A stretch of 59,250 nt of DNA from Candidatus Eisenbergiella intestinipullorum. Its GTDB lineage: Bacteria; Bacillota; Clostridia; Lachnospirales; Lachnospiraceae. Made by a program: the position numbers and the translations under genes. The notes under the pieces were generated by a model, which worked only from the letters and a program-made list of their open reading frames with translations, was not told the DNA's origin and did not search any database. Below are positions 1 to 8,358 of the stretch, one piece after another; the stretch's first letter is position 1; each line of letters starts with the position of its first letter. The stretch is from the NCBI GenBank assembly GCA_019119815.1, contig DWWH01000061.1:1-59250 (forward strand), given 5' to 3'.

Positions 1-131
1 CTACTCAGCCAGGTCTGCGCATTTACTGCGCAGACCGTACGAAAACAGACCGGCTGGAAGCATCCGGCCTGGCGCGAAGCGCTTGGAATGGCCGGATGCC
101 GTTACAGCTCTACCGAAGGCTGAGCTGTAAC
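1..131. repeat. 131-bp three-hairpin interspersed repeat, copy 1
   Basis: A second copy at 12566-12696 has the same length and differs at only four positions. The unit folds into three hairpins: GGTCTGCGCA/TGCGCAGACC; a larger one closed by CCGGCC/GGCCGG with an internal GCGCGAAGCGC; and GTTACAGCT/AGCTGTAAC. No open frame is conserved. It lies just upstream of the promoter of the SDR gene and may continue beyond the window edge. It could be a non-autonomous mobile or REP-like element, or a structured RNA. Confidence 0.8.
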
Positions 132-160
132 CAGAACGGCAGCATGGATTCTGTTCTGTA

Positions 161-188
161 TTGACAAAGCGGTAAAATATGTTATTAT
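161..188 (+). promoter_or_regulatory. sigma-A promoter of the SDR / flavin reductase operon
   Basis: TTGACA (161-166) and TATTAT (183-188) are 16 bp apart. The start codon of the next gene lies 50 bases downstream of the -10 element, which leaves a short leader that carries a PerR-like palindrome. Confidence 0.7.
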
Positions 189-198
189 TAAATCAATA

Positions 199-226
199 AT
201 AATAATGATTATTATAATTATTGAAA
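199..226. promoter_or_regulatory. AT-rich operator, PerR/Fur-box-like
   Basis: ATAATAAT-G-ATTATTAT (199-215) is a perfect 17-bp palindrome. The overlapping stretch 212-226 matches the PerR consensus TTATAATnATTATAA at 12 of its 14 defined positions. It lies between the -10 element and the Shine-Dalgarno sequence, a normal repressor position. The downstream operon encodes a rubredoxin-flavin reductase, which fits control by peroxide or iron. The match is read by eye, and no regulator gene is in the window. Confidence 0.45.
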
Positions 227-237
227 GGAGGCTACTT

Positions 238-981
238 ATGCTGAAAGGGAAAACTGCAGTCGTAACAGGAGGGACAAGGGGGATTGGTTTTGCGGTGGTG
301 AAGAAGTTCCTGGAGAACGGAGCTTCGGTGGCGCTCTGGGGATCCAGGCAGAAAACGGTGGATCAGGCGCTGGAAAAGCTGCGGGCAGAGGATCCTGCGT
401 GGAAGGTGATCGGAATGGCTCCGGACCTCGGCAGCCTGCAGGAGGTGGAGAACGCCATGGGCCGGGTAAAAGAGCAGTTTGGCAGAGTGGACATCCTGGT
501 GAACAATGCTGGCATTTCTGCCAGAGAGAGCCTGTATGATTATAAAGAAGAGGACTTTGAGAAGATCATGGATCTGAATCTGAATGCGGTATTCCGCTGC
601 GCGAAAGCGGCTGCGGTCCTGATGAAGGAGCAGGGAGGCGGTGTGATCCTGAATACCAGTTCCATGGTGAGCATCTACGGACAGGCTGCGGGCGTGGGCT
701 ATCCGGCGTCCAAATTCGGAGTGAACGGTCTGACGAAGTCTCTGGCCAGAGAGCTGGGACGGGACCACATCCGTGTCAATGCGGTAGCGCCGGGAGTCAT
801 CCGTACGGATATGGTTGCGGCGCTGCCGGAGGAGCTGATCGAGCCGCTCATCCGGACCATTCCCCTGGGCCGTGTGGGAGAGCCGGAGGACATTGCGAAT
901 GCCTTCCTCTTTCTGGCCAGTGATCTGGCATCCTATGTTACCGGTGAAATTCTGTCCGTGGACGGAGCGGCCATGACCTGA
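238..981 (+). CDS. Short-chain dehydrogenase/reductase (FabG/BaiA-like)
   Basis: A 247-residue classical SDR, the usual length. The NAD(P)-binding motif TGGTRGIG lies at residues 10-17, NNAG at 89-92, the catalytic Ser at 142 and the YPASK motif at 155-159, so the Ser-Tyr-Lys triad is complete. The start at 238 is chosen because GAAAGGAGG precedes it at good spacing; an in-frame upstream ATG at 205 has no ribosome site. FabG (3-oxoacyl-ACP reductase) is the nearest general name. The N-terminal TGGTRGIGFA and C-terminal LFLASDLAS/SVDGA stretches also recall BaiA-type hydroxysteroid dehydrogenases of gut clostridia. There is no fatty-acid operon here, so a stand-alone oxidoreductase role with the rubredoxin protein downstream is more likely. 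The substrate is unknown. Confidence 0.88.
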   Translation: MLKGKTAVVTGGTRGIGFAVVKKFLENGASVALWGSRQKTVDQALEKLRAEDPAWKVIGMAPDLGSLQEVENAMGRVKEQFGRVDILVNNAGISARESLYDYKEEDFEKIMDLNLNAVFRCAKAAAVLMKEQGGGVILNTSSMVSIYGQAAGVGYPASKFGVNGLTKSLARELGRDHIRVNAVAPGVIRTDMVAALPEELIEPLIRTIPLGRVGEPEDIANAFLFLASDLASYVTGEILSVDGAAMT

Positions 982-1003
982 AAAAAGAAGGGAGATAACG
1001 GGA

Positions 1004-1699
1004 ATGAACATGCAGACTTTTTTTCAGCTTAATTACGGCGTTTACATCACAACAACCCTGGACGGGGAACGGCCCGTGGGCTGCGTGACCAACAGCATCA
1101 TGCAGATCACGGCAGAGCCTGCCACTTTTGCGGTGAGCGTCAATCACGATAATTATACGCATGACTGTATCGAACGGACAGGACGCTTTTCCTTTTCCAT
1201 CCTGGGAGAAAATGCGGATCCCGCGCTGATCGGCACGTTTGGCTTTCACAGCAGCAGGGACACGGATAAATTTCAGAATGTGCCCATAAAGACGGCGGCC
1301 GGGCTTCCGGTAATCGCCTCCTCTTGCGGCTATGTGGTCTGCCGCCTGATCGGAAGCCTGGAAACGCCCACGCATACCATCTTTTTGGGGCAGGCGGAGG
1401 AAGCGGAGATCCTGGACGCCGCCCAGACCCCGATGACCTATTCTTATTATCATCGTGTGATCAAGGGGAAAGCCCCGAAAAATGCGCCCACCTGGCAGCC
1501 GGAAGCGCAGAACGCAGAAGAACAATCCGTTTCCCGCACGGCAGCGGAAGAAGAAAATACCGTGAAGGATGAAGCGGCCGGCAGCACCGGGAAATGGGTC
1601 TGCGGTATCTGCGGCTATGTTTACGAGGGAGAGACGCTCCCGGAGAATTTCAAATGTCCGGTCTGCGGCCGCGGCCCGGAGGTATTCCGGAAGGCATGA
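1004..1699 (+). CDS. Flavin reductase-rubredoxin fusion (high-molecular-weight rubredoxin type)
   Basis: 231 residues. Residues 1-160 form an FMN-binding flavin reductase domain (DIM6/NTAB type), then comes a charged linker. Residues about 187-231 are a rubredoxin with two Cys-x2-Cys knuckles (CGICGY and CPVCGR). Fusions of this kind pass electrons from NAD(P)H through FMN to the rubredoxin iron, and from there to flavodiiron proteins or rubrerythrins that detoxify O2 and peroxide. The gene begins 22 bases after the SDR stop, with AAGGGAG upstream, so the two are co-transcribed. An ATG two codons later is an alternative start. The PerR-like box upstream of the SDR gene fits an oxidative-stress role, which is an inference. 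Confidence 0.9.
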   Translation: MNMQTFFQLNYGVYITTTLDGERPVGCVTNSIMQITAEPATFAVSVNHDNYTHDCIERTGRFSFSILGENADPALIGTFGFHSSRDTDKFQNVPIKTAAGLPVIASSCGYVVCRLIGSLETPTHTIFLGQAEEAEILDAAQTPMTYSYYHRVIKGKAPKNAPTWQPEAQNAEEQSVSRTAAEEENTVKDEAAGSTGKWVCGICGYVYEGETLPENFKCPVCGRGPEVFRKA

Positions 1700-2121
1700 A
1701 GGGAGGCCGGCAGGAAAAGGCGTAAACCGGTAAGCGCAGCCGGCATCAGATAAACGGCGGAAACGGTTCGGATTTTGGCAGAAAGTCCGGGCCGTTTCGG
1801 TCTGCCGGACAAAAGTGACAAAAAAAGCATTGATTGGAAAATTGCCACTGGGGATTGTTTGTGGTAAGATGAAGACAAAGAAAACGCGGCGGGGCATTCC
1901 GAAGGCTGCCTCTGGCCGCGACCAAAACGAAAGGAAAACCTGACTTAACATTTCGACAGCTCTATGTAACAAATGGCAGTTGCGGAATGCGCGGGTTTCC
2001 AGATAAAATATAAGGGTAAAGTGAAGCAGGCCTGCGGACTTTACGAACAATTTGACATTTTTAAGGATGTTGGCTTCACGACCCTGGCATCGCGTGAAAA
2101 ACACGCAGAAGGGGAAGAAAA
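1700..2121 (+). promoter_or_regulatory. Intergenic region with sigma-A promoter (1842-1870) and long leader
   Basis: TTGCCA (1842-1847) and TAAGAT (1865-1870), 17 bp apart, form a fair promoter for the nucleotidyltransferase-galE pair. It predicts a leader of about 245 bases. I see no recognised riboswitch, strong terminator or coding frame in that leader. The ribosome site of the next gene is GAAGGGGAAG. Confidence 0.5.
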
Positions 2122-3048
2122 ATGGACAAACCGGTACTTGTAATTCTGGCAGCGGGAATGGGAAGCCGCTACGGCGGACTCAAGCAGATCGATCCGGTGG
2201 ACGAACAGGGCCACAAGATCATCGACTTTTCCATGTACGATGCGCACAGAGCGGGCTTTGAGAAGGTCGTTTTCATCATCAAGAAGGAAAACGAGAAGGA
2301 TTTCCGTGAGTGCGTGGGAGACAGAGTGAGTAAGCACATGGAAGTCGAATATGTTTTCCAGGAACTCGACAAGGTTCCGGAAGGCTTTCAGATCCCGGAA
2401 GGCAGAGTGAAGCCCTGGGGAACGGCGCACGCGATTCTCTGCTGCAAGGATGTGGTAAAGGGACCGTTCGCGGTCATCAACGCGGATGATTATTATGGAA
2501 GAAGCGCGTATACCACGCTGTACAACTTCCTGACCACTCATCAGGACGATGAAAAATACCGTTACGCGATGGTTGGCTATGAACTCGGCAATACGCTGAC
2601 AGAAAACGGTTCCGTGGCCCGCGGCGTATGCGTGACCGATGAGAACGGCTACCTGAAGGAGATCGCGGAGCGCACCAAGATCGTCAAGACCGCGGATGGA
2701 GCGGCCTATACGGAGGACGACGGAGCGACCTGGACGCCTCTGGCGCTGGACACTCTGGTATCCATGAACATGTGGGGCTTTTCCGCGAGCATCTTAAGCG
2801 AGCTGGAGAGCGCGGTGAACAGCTTCTTTAAAAATGAAGTGGAGAAGAATCCGCTGAAGTCGGAATGCTTCCTTCCCATCGAGGTGGATAAGCTGCTGAA
2901 GCAGGATAAGGCTACCGTTGAGGTGCTTTCTTCCAAAGATAAGTGGTTCGGCGTAACCTACAAGGAGGATAAGCCTTTCGTAATGCAGTCCATTGCCCGT
3001 CTGAAGGCGGAAGGCGTTTATCCGGAATATCTGTGGGAAGAAAAGTAA
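2122..3048 (+). CDS. Sugar-phosphate nucleotidyltransferase
   Basis: 308 residues with the GT-A-like nucleotidyltransferase fold. The N-terminal signature [14 protein letters not shown] supplies the nucleotide-phosphate loop, and [13 protein letters not shown] (about residues 114-126) holds the metal-binding acidic residues. Enzymes of this family join a sugar 1-phosphate to a nucleoside triphosphate in the cytoplasm. The sequence is not a canonical GalU, so the sugar and nucleotide are open. The next gene is galE, separated only by an 86-bp repeat, and the pair probably supplies UDP-Glc/UDP-Gal precursors for surface glycans or for galactose entry. Confidence 0.82.
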   Translation: MDKPVLVILAAGMGSRYGGLKQIDPVDEQGHKIIDFSMYDAHRAGFEKVVFIIKKENEKDFRECVGDRVSKHMEVEYVFQELDKVPEGFQIPEGRVKPWGTAHAILCCKDVVKGPFAVINADDYYGRSAYTTLYNFLTTHQDDEKYRYAMVGYELGNTLTENGSVARGVCVTDENGYLKEIAERTKIVKTADGAAYTEDDGATWTPLALDTLVSMNMWGFSASILSELESAVNSFFKNEVEKNPLKSECFLPIEVDKLLKQDKATVEVLSSKDKWFGVTYKEDKPFVMQSIARLKAEGVYPEYLWEEK

Positions 3049-3074
3049 GGAAGCAGAAAAAAACGGAGCACAGG

Positions 3075-3190
3075 AATGCCGCCTGCGGCGGCGGAACAGG
3101 AGGCCGGCACGAACCGGTGGTTCGTGCCAAAGAACGGCATAGCCGTTCTTCTGTGAATAAAATGCCGCCTGCGGCGGCAGAACAGGAGGA
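3075..3190 (+). repeat. 86-bp hairpin repeat, one full unit plus 5' part of a second (galE leader)
   Basis: AATGCCGCC begins at 3075 and again at 3161, a period of 86 bp. The unit has three hairpins: GCCGCC/GGCGGC, GGCACGAAC/GTTCGTGCC and AAGAACGGC/GCCGTTCTT. An AGGAGG lies after the first. The final partial unit ends in AACAGGAGG and provides the ribosome site of galE, whose ATG lies 34 bases from the unit start. The same arrangement, with the same period and the same 34-base distance, occurs at 49925-50131. Confidence 0.85.
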
Positions 3191-3194
3191 AACG

Positions 3195-4211
3195 ATGGCA
3201 ATTTTAGTGACAGGCGGGGCCGGATATATCGGCAGCCATACAGTAGTAGAGCTGCAGAATGCGGGCTATGATGTGGTGGTTGTGGACAACCTCTGCAATT
3301 CCAGCGAAAAATCCCTGCAGCGCGTGGAAACGATCACGGGAAAGAAGGTTCCTTTTTACAAGGCTGACATCCTTGACAGAGAAGCGCTGAACGCCATTTT
3401 TGAGAAGGAAAAGATCGATTCCTGTATCCATTTCGCGGGACTGAAGGCGGTCGGAGAATCCGTTGCCAAGCCCTGGGAATATTATGAGAACAACATCGCG
3501 GGAACCCTGACCCTGGTGGATGTGATGCGTAAGCACGGCGTGAAGAACATCATCTTTTCTTCCTCCGCCACCGTTTACGGCGATCCGGCGATTATCCCCA
3601 TCACGGAAGAGTGCCCGAAGGGACAGTGCACCAATCCCTACGGCTGGACCAAGTCCATGCTGGAGCAGATCCTCTCCGACATCCAGAAGGCGGATCCGGA
3701 ATGGAATGTGGTGCTTCTGCGTTACTTCAATCCCATCGGCGCTCACAAGAGCGGCCTGATCGGTGAGAATCCCAACGGCATTCCCAACAACCTGATGCCC
3801 TACATCACCCAGGTTGCCGTTGGCAAGCTGAAACAGCTCAACGTATTCGGAAACGATTATGACACTCCGGACGGAACCGGCGTGAGAGATTATATCCATG
3901 TGGTCGATCTGGCGAAGGGCCATGTGAAGGCTCTGAAGAAGATCGAGGACAAGTCCGGGCTTTCCATCTACAATCTGGGAACCGGAAAGGGCTACAGCGT
4001 GCTGGACATCGTGAAGAACTTCGAGGAAGCCACGGGCGTGAAGATCCCTTATGTGATCAAGGAGCGCCGCCCCGGCGACATCGCCACCTGCTATTCCGAC
4101 GCCAGCAAGGCGGAAAGAGAGCTGGGCTGGAAGGCTGAGTACGGCATTAAGGAAATGTGCGCGGACTCCTGGAGATGGCAGTCTCAGAATCCCAACGGAT
4201 ACGACGACTGA
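3195..4211 (+). CDS. galE: UDP-glucose 4-epimerase
   Basis: 338 residues, the standard GalE length. NAD-binding [10 protein letters not shown] lies at residues 7-16, the SSSATVYG motif follows in mid-protein, and the catalytic Tyr-x3-Lys is in NPYGWTKS. It interconverts UDP-galactose and UDP-glucose in the cytoplasm (Leloir pathway), so it could feed galactose released by the GH35/GH53 module at 40-48 kb into glycolysis. The start at 3195 follows AGGAGGAAACG. A longer in-frame extension back to 3033 runs through the repeat and is not supported. A strong terminator follows. Confidence 0.96.
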   Translation: MAILVTGGAGYIGSHTVVELQNAGYDVVVVDNLCNSSEKSLQRVETITGKKVPFYKADILDREALNAIFEKEKIDSCIHFAGLKAVGESVAKPWEYYENNIAGTLTLVDVMRKHGVKNIIFSSSATVYGDPAIIPITEECPKGQCTNPYGWTKSMLEQILSDIQKADPEWNVVLLRYFNPIGAHKSGLIGENPNGIPNNLMPYITQVAVGKLKQLNVFGNDYDTPDGTGVRDYIHVVDLAKGHVKALKKIEDKSGLSIYNLGTGKGYSVLDIVKNFEEATGVKIPYVIKERRPGDIATCYSDASKAERELGWKAEYGIKEMCADSWRWQSQNPNGYDD

Positions 4212-4227
4212 TCTCAGAGGATGTAAA

Positions 4228-4267
4228 ACAGCCGGAACCGATTTTGCGGGTTCCGGCTGTTTTTTTA
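4228..4267 (+). terminator. Rho-independent terminator after galE
   Basis: A perfect 12-bp stem (ACAGCCGGAACC / GGTTCCGGCTGT) with a 9-base loop is followed by a run of seven T. Confidence 0.95.
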
Positions 4268-4328
4268 ATGATAAAATTAAGAAAGATGCACGAATATGCA
4301 GAATAAAATCATCAACATGAACAACTGT

Positions 4329-4434
4329 CTCTGTACAGGATCCGGTGACCGGGCAGGCCTGTACAGAGGTTCTTACGGAAAATGAGGTGAAAGCCTGTAT
4401 TTTCTTAAAATACTGCCCGCACAGGACCCTGTAC
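4329..4434 (+). promoter_or_regulatory. Structured leader of the MFS transporter, possible attenuator or operator
   Basis: CTCTGTACAGG (4329-4339) and CCTGTACAGAG (4358-4368) are perfect 11-bp inverted arms. A third element, CCCTGTAC at 4427-4434, can pair with the same left arm GTACAGG. That gives two mutually exclusive folds before the GTG start of the transporter. It may be a drug-responsive leader or a DNA-binding site. No clear promoter was found upstream. Confidence 0.45.
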
Positions 4435-4483
4435 TTTTATGGAGAAACGAGTTTACCCTGATCTGTAAAAGGAGGAAAATCCT

Positions 4484-5824
4484 GTGAATCACAATTTTAA
4501 AAAATATATTCTTTTCTGGCTTAGCGGTTCTGTCTCTCAGCTTGGAAGCGCCATGACGGGCTATGCGCTGATCCTGTGGTCCTACACGCAGACCGGTTCT
4601 GCCATGGCGGTGTCAATGATGTCTTTTTGTCATTATCTGCCTTATATTGCGGTGAGTATTTTTGCCGGGGACTTTGTGGACAGAAGATCAAAGAAGAAAA
4701 TCATGCTGGCTTCCGACTCACTGGCGGCGCTCTGTTCCTGTATGGTGCTGCTTCTGTGTATGCAGGGCTCACTTCAGATGTGGCATATCTATCTGATCAA
4801 TACAGGAATCGGGCTGATGAATGCCTTTCAGTCTCCGGCGCAGTCCGTTGTGGTTTGTATGATGGTGCCGAAAGAAAAACTGAGCCAGGCCAGCGGAATG
4901 GATTCCTTTTCTTCAAACCTGGTGACGGTGATCGCTCCGGTTTTCGCTTCCTTCTTTTTCGTCTTGGGCGGGCTGGAAAACGTGATCGCACTGGATCTGT
5001 TTTCCTTTCTGGTGAATTTCACTGTCCTGCTTCTGTTTATTCATCTGCCGGAAGCATCGAAAGATGAAAAGGCGGCAGGTACAACGGTGGAAAGCACGGG
5101 GAAAGAGCCGGCGGAAAAGAAACGGGGCCCGCAGGGGGCCCTTACGGATATGCTGGAGGGATTTCGCTTTCTGCGTGAAAGAAAGGGCCTTCTGTACATC
5201 ATGCTCACTATGGCCCTTCTGAATTTTTTTTCCCGGCTGACCTATGAGAATATTCTCTCCCCGATGATCTTGGCAAGAAGCTGCGGAGATGAAAAGACGC
5301 TTGGGCTGGTCAACGCGGTTCTGGGAGCCGGCGGCATTCTGGGCGGTATTCTGGTATCCTGCCGCCGCTGGAGGATCAGTCCCCGGATGGAAATTTACGG
5401 AGCCGCAGCTCTTTCCTTCCTGTTCGGAGATCTTCTGATGGGACTGGGAAGAAACGGCTTCTGGTGGTGCGTGGCCGCCGTGGCAGCCAGCCTCCCCATT
5501 CCCTTCATTACGGCGGGCCAGAGAGTGCTTTTGTATGAAAATGTGCCGCTCAAACTGCAGGGCAGCGTGTTTGGCGTAAGGAATGCGATACAGTTCGGAA
5601 CCATTCCTGTGGGGATCCTGCTGGGCGGTTTCCTGGCGGATTATGTGTTTGAGCCATTTATGCAGTCGGGCGCTCCCGCCGCAGCATGGCTGGAAGGAAT
5701 GGTGGGAAGCGGGAATGGAAGCGGCATGGCCGTGATGTTTTTATGCACCGGCACGCTGGGCTTTCTCGCCAGCGTGCTCGCCGGAAGAAGCCGGCGGGTC
5801 AGAGAGCTGGAAGAAGTAAAATAG
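4484..5824 (+). CDS. MFS transporter, drug-efflux (MefA/EntS-like) type
   Basis: 446 residues of mostly hydrophobic sequence fitting 12 membrane helices. A charged cytoplasmic loop of about 40 residues (near 190-230) splits the two six-helix halves. The DFVDRRSKKK segment after helix 2 is the MFS-3 version of the conserved loop 2-3 motif. Members of this class export macrolides, siderophores or other small molecules by proton antiport. The start is GTG at 4484, with AAAGGAGG 10 bases before. It is monocistronic and preceded by a folded leader, as seen for inducible drug-resistance genes. The substrate cannot be named from sequence. Confidence 0.85.
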   Translation: MNHNFKKYILFWLSGSVSQLGSAMTGYALILWSYTQTGSAMAVSMMSFCHYLPYIAVSIFAGDFVDRRSKKKIMLASDSLAALCSCMVLLLCMQGSLQMWHIYLINTGIGLMNAFQSPAQSVVVCMMVPKEKLSQASGMDSFSSNLVTVIAPVFASFFFVLGGLENVIALDLFSFLVNFTVLLLFIHLPEASKDEKAAGTTVESTGKEPAEKKRGPQGALTDMLEGFRFLRERKGLLYIMLTMALLNFFSRLTYENILSPMILARSCGDEKTLGLVNAVLGAGGILGGILVSCRRWRISPRMEIYGAAALSFLFGDLLMGLGRNGFWWCVAAVAASLPIPFITAGQRVLLYENVPLKLQGSVFGVRNAIQFGTIPVGILLGGFLADYVFEPFMQSGAPAAAWLEGMVGSGNGSGMAVMFLCTGTLGFLASVLAGRSRRVRELEEVK

Positions 5825-5965
5825 CCCTTATAAAGCTGCGTTCATCTGTAATGAAAAGGAGCTGACAGTTCATCGCTGCCGGCTCTTCTTTTCGTCTTTC
5901 TTTTCATTTCCCTTTTCATGATTTCCAGAAAGCATTCCAACGTGTGATCAGGCGTCCCGGCCCTC

Positions 5966-5994
5966 TTGACAGAACGCCTGCCGCACTCTATAAT
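5966..5994 (+). promoter_or_regulatory. Perfect-consensus sigma-A promoter of the transposase remnant
   Basis: TTGACA (5966-5971) and TATAAT (5989-5994) are exactly 17 bp apart. They lie in the 5825-6171 gap, which otherwise holds only non-coding AT-rich sequence, and point to the broken gene at 6172. Confidence 0.85.
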
Positions 5995-6171
5995 CAGATT
6001 ACATTCAGACAGGGATTTTTTCAGATGGTCCCTGCATCATTCTTTATGATTTGTGCGTTCGCACATTCTTTTTGGCAGTTTCTGCCAGACATTCATGATC
6101 ACATCAAATACGGGCAGGAACGGCAAAAAAACGGATTCTGTTTTTGACCTCTTTCTGCCGAAAGGAGGAAA

Positions 6172-6792
6172 ATGAAGCAGGATACCCTATTTTACGAAGC
6201 TCTGGAAATTTACAGAACAGTATGGAAGGTGTTTCAGCCATTCCAACTATCAGAGACTGAGAAAGGTATACAGCATCTGGGTGTGCATGGACGTACCGGA
6301 CTATATCGGAAACGCGATGGTAGAATATAAAATCAGTAAAAATGACAGAATCGGGATTGTTCCGGAAAAAGAGAAAAGCTATGATAAGCTTTCTGTGATC
6401 CTCATCTGTCTCAACGCGAAGAATGGTCCCGGAGAACCGGGAAGCCTGCATCATTTTCTGAATGTCCTGTTGTCGCCATCCATGGATACGGAAGAAAAGG
6501 CAAAAATATTTTCCCGGCTTTATGGAATCAGAATGGAAAAAAGGATCAGAAAGGAGCTGGAGGATATGTGGAATCTGGGTGAAGCGATTGAGCAGGAAGC
6601 TCTGAGAAAGGGAAGAAGAGAAGGAAGAAAGGAAGGCGAAAAGAAGGAAGCCGTATGGGAGACGCGAAACGTCTGGTAAAAAGTGTGGAAGCGGTGATGA
6701 AAATATTCCATGCGGATCTGCAGACGGCCTGTGAAGGGGTCGGTTCTTCCGTGGAGGAGTATACGAAAGCCGCCTCTCTGCTGAAAAAGTAA
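6172..6792 (+). pseudogene. Remnant of Rpn/PD-(D/E)XK nuclease-family transposase
   Basis: The reading frame is broken at least twice. Near 6249 the family-typical YQRLRKVYSIWVCMDVP is read in a different frame from the ATG at 6172, which has a good ribosome site (AAAGGAGG). The middle frame runs through YDKLSVILICLN and FLNVLLSP to a basic tail and stops early at 6679. The usual C-terminus (DAKRLVKSVEAVMK, then SSVEEYTKA) is found in another frame and ends at 6792. Most of the N-terminal nuclease domain is missing. Proteins of this family are small recombination nucleases that are abundant in Lachnospiraceae. This copy is decayed, although it keeps a perfect promoter. Confidence 0.8.
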
Positions 6793-6809
6793 AAAAATCG
6801 AGGAAAATC

Positions 6810-6856
6810 GTGCCGCACATTCAGGCTTTGAGCCCTGTGCGGCACAGAATTTTTTT
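6810..6856 (+). terminator. Rho-independent terminator after the transposase remnant
   Basis: The stem GTGCCGCAC / GTGCGGCAC (6810-6818, 6837-6845) is followed by a run of seven T. Confidence 0.85.
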
Positions 6857-6945
6857 GATGGTTTCTGGTCTTATGTTCTCGAGCCTGCCGAAAATCGGCA
6901 GGTTCTGTTCTCAGGAACCGGCCGGAAAGGGAAGCGCGGCCGCCG

Positions 6946-7596
6946 TTACGCCACATAACAGAACATGAAAATGAAATGGCAGATGCTTCCGGCCATGACG
7001 AAGAGATGGAAGATCTCATGGGAGCCGAAATACTTATGTCTGGCGTTGAAGATGGGGAGCTTCAGCGCATAGATCACGCCGCCCGCCGTGTAGATCAGCC
7101 CTCCGGCAAGAAGCCACAGAAAGGCGGGACGGGGGAGCGTGTTCCAGAGCTGGCCGAAAACGCCCAGACAGATCCAGCCCATGGCGATGTAGATGACGGA
7201 AGAAAACCATTTCGGACAGGTGATCCAGAAGGCTTTTACCGCCATGCCGAGGATCGCAACTCCCCATACCACCGCAAGCAGGGTATAGCCCAGCCTTCCG
7301 CCCAGCGTGACCAGACAGACCGGCGTATAGGAACCGGCGATCAGGACGAAGATCATCATATGATCCAGCTTGCGGAAAATCCGCAGGATACGGCCCCCCA
7401 CATTGATGGAATGATAAGTCGCACTGGCTCCGTATAACAGGATCATGCTGGCAATGAATACCACCATGGCAAAAAAGACGACAGGCTGTCCGGACAGGAC
7501 TGCCTTGATGAGAAGCGGCGTGGAGGCCAGAATGGCCATCATCATGCCGATAAAATGAGTGATCGCGCTTCCGGGCTCTCTGATCGTAACGCTCAT
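6946..7596 (-). CDS. Hemolysin III / PAQR-family membrane protein
   Basis: 216 residues with seven predicted membrane helices, the normal size for bacterial hemolysin III (YqfA/YplQ type). The family's metal-site residues are present: His in the SATYHS segment after helix 2, the Asp of LDH, and a C-terminal HEIFHLFVMAGSICHF stretch with paired His. Bacterial members are linked to membrane-lipid homeostasis; the toxin name is historical. The start at 7596 is chosen for AGGAGG six bases upstream; a 32-residue upstream extension lacks a ribosome site. Its promoter at 7746-7774 carries a palindromic operator, so it is probably regulated on its own. Confidence 0.9.
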   Translation of the reverse strand: MSVTIREPGSAITHFIGMMMAILASTPLLIKAVLSGQPVVFFAMVVFIASMILLYGASATYHSINVGGRILRIFRKLDHMMIFVLIAGSYTPVCLVTLGGRLGYTLLAVVWGVAILGMAVKAFWITCPKWFSSVIYIAMGWICLGVFGQLWNTLPRPAFLWLLAGGLIYTAGGVIYALKLPIFNARHKYFGSHEIFHLFVMAGSICHFIFMFCYVA

Positions 7597-7708
7597 AGCT
7601 TCCTCCTTCTGCTGCCGCATGCAGCGCAGACCTCCTTCCGGTACGGACAGGATGCGCTGTCTGTTGACTGAAAGTATATGAAATCTGTTCATAAATTGTT
7701 ATATACGC

Positions 7709-7742
7709 AACATGTAGTTTTGAAAACTACTTCCTACATGTT
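7709..7742. promoter_or_regulatory. Nested palindromic operator downstream of the hemolysin III promoter
   Basis: The inner palindrome is GTAGTTTT-G-AAAACTAC (7714-7730). The outer arms are AACATGTAG (7709-7717) and CTACATGTT (7734-7742). It lies just after the predicted transcription start of the minus-strand gene, where a repressor would block transcription. Confidence 0.6.
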
Positions 7743-7745
7743 ATG

Positions 7746-7774
7746 ATACTACAACAGATTGTTTCCGGTGTCAA
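7746..7774 (-). promoter_or_regulatory. sigma-A promoter of the hemolysin III gene
   Basis: On the minus strand TTGACA (7774-7769) and TAGTAT (7751-7746) are 17 bp apart. Confidence 0.75.
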
Positions 7775-7817
7775 CAGATATTATACGGAAGAAACATAAA
7801 CGAAGATCGAGAGATTT

Positions 7818-8084
7818 TCAGTCTTCTTCGATGACCTGGATTTCCAGATAATCAAAATCGATCTGCTCCACGAAGCTGTCCTGACGGAAGCGTGTTTTGC
7901 TGTGCCGGTGGAAATCCTTGATATTGGCATCCAGCCAGATCGGTTTCCCCAGATCGAACTGGATGCAGACCTCATCCAGCGCCCGGAAGACCTTATGTGT
8001 CCTGGTGTCCTGTGCGGGGTCACAGATAACGGTATCCCGGAGCAGACGGTTGTCCTTGAAAATTTTTGCCCATAAACGGAACAT
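7818..8084 (-). CDS. Small conserved protein of unknown function
   Basis: 88 residues, rich in charged and aromatic residues, with no membrane segment, signal peptide or Cys cluster: a small soluble cytoplasmic protein. I do not recognise a named domain. The ATG at 8084 is preferred because GTGAGG lies 6-11 bases upstream; a GTG four codons earlier overlaps that ribosome site. It stands alone between two divergently or oppositely oriented genes. Confidence 0.65.
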   Translation of the reverse strand: MFRLWAKIFKDNRLLRDTVICDPAQDTRTHKVFRALDEVCIQFDLGKPIWLDANIKDFHRHSKTRFRQDSFVEQIDFDYLEIQVIEED

Positions 8085-8298
8085 GATAGCCCTCACTTTT
8101 TTTGATCTTTGGAATGTGTGCCGGTCCTGAAATACGGCTTTTTTGAAAAAGACCGGCTTCGTATGTCTGTCATTATAGCAGAAGGGAAACAGGGAGACAA
8201 GGAGACTGCCGGGATCGTGTTTTTGCGCGGAAATGGAGAAAGCAGGATATAAAAATAGCCAAAAAAGGAAGGGAATATATAAATTTTTTATGAAATAT

Positions 8299-8327
8299 TC
8301 TCATTAAAAAAGAAAATGTGTTATAAT
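8299..8327 (+). promoter_or_regulatory. Extended -10 promoter of the alarmone synthetase gene
   Basis: TGTTATAAT (8319-8327) is an extended -10 element, and the -35 region is weak. It gives a short leader of about 25 bases. Confidence 0.6.
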
Positions 8328-8358
8328 ATTTACGAATGAACGGACTGGAGAGAAAGAT

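Noticed and set aside
238..981. Calling the SDR a bile-acid dehydrogenase (BaiA)
   Set aside because: Sequence echoes are limited to general SDR motifs and a few neighbouring residues. No other bai-type genes are present, so only a family-level call is justified.
3033..3194. N-terminal extension of GalE through the 86-bp repeat
   Set aside because: The extension is encoded by repeat hairpins, has no family similarity, and the ATG at 3195 has a proper ribosome site and the standard GalE start.
6281..6679. Intact 132-codon gene
   Set aside because: The frame clearly continues upstream in homologous sequence without a start and loses its C-terminus to a frameshift; it is part of a pseudogene.
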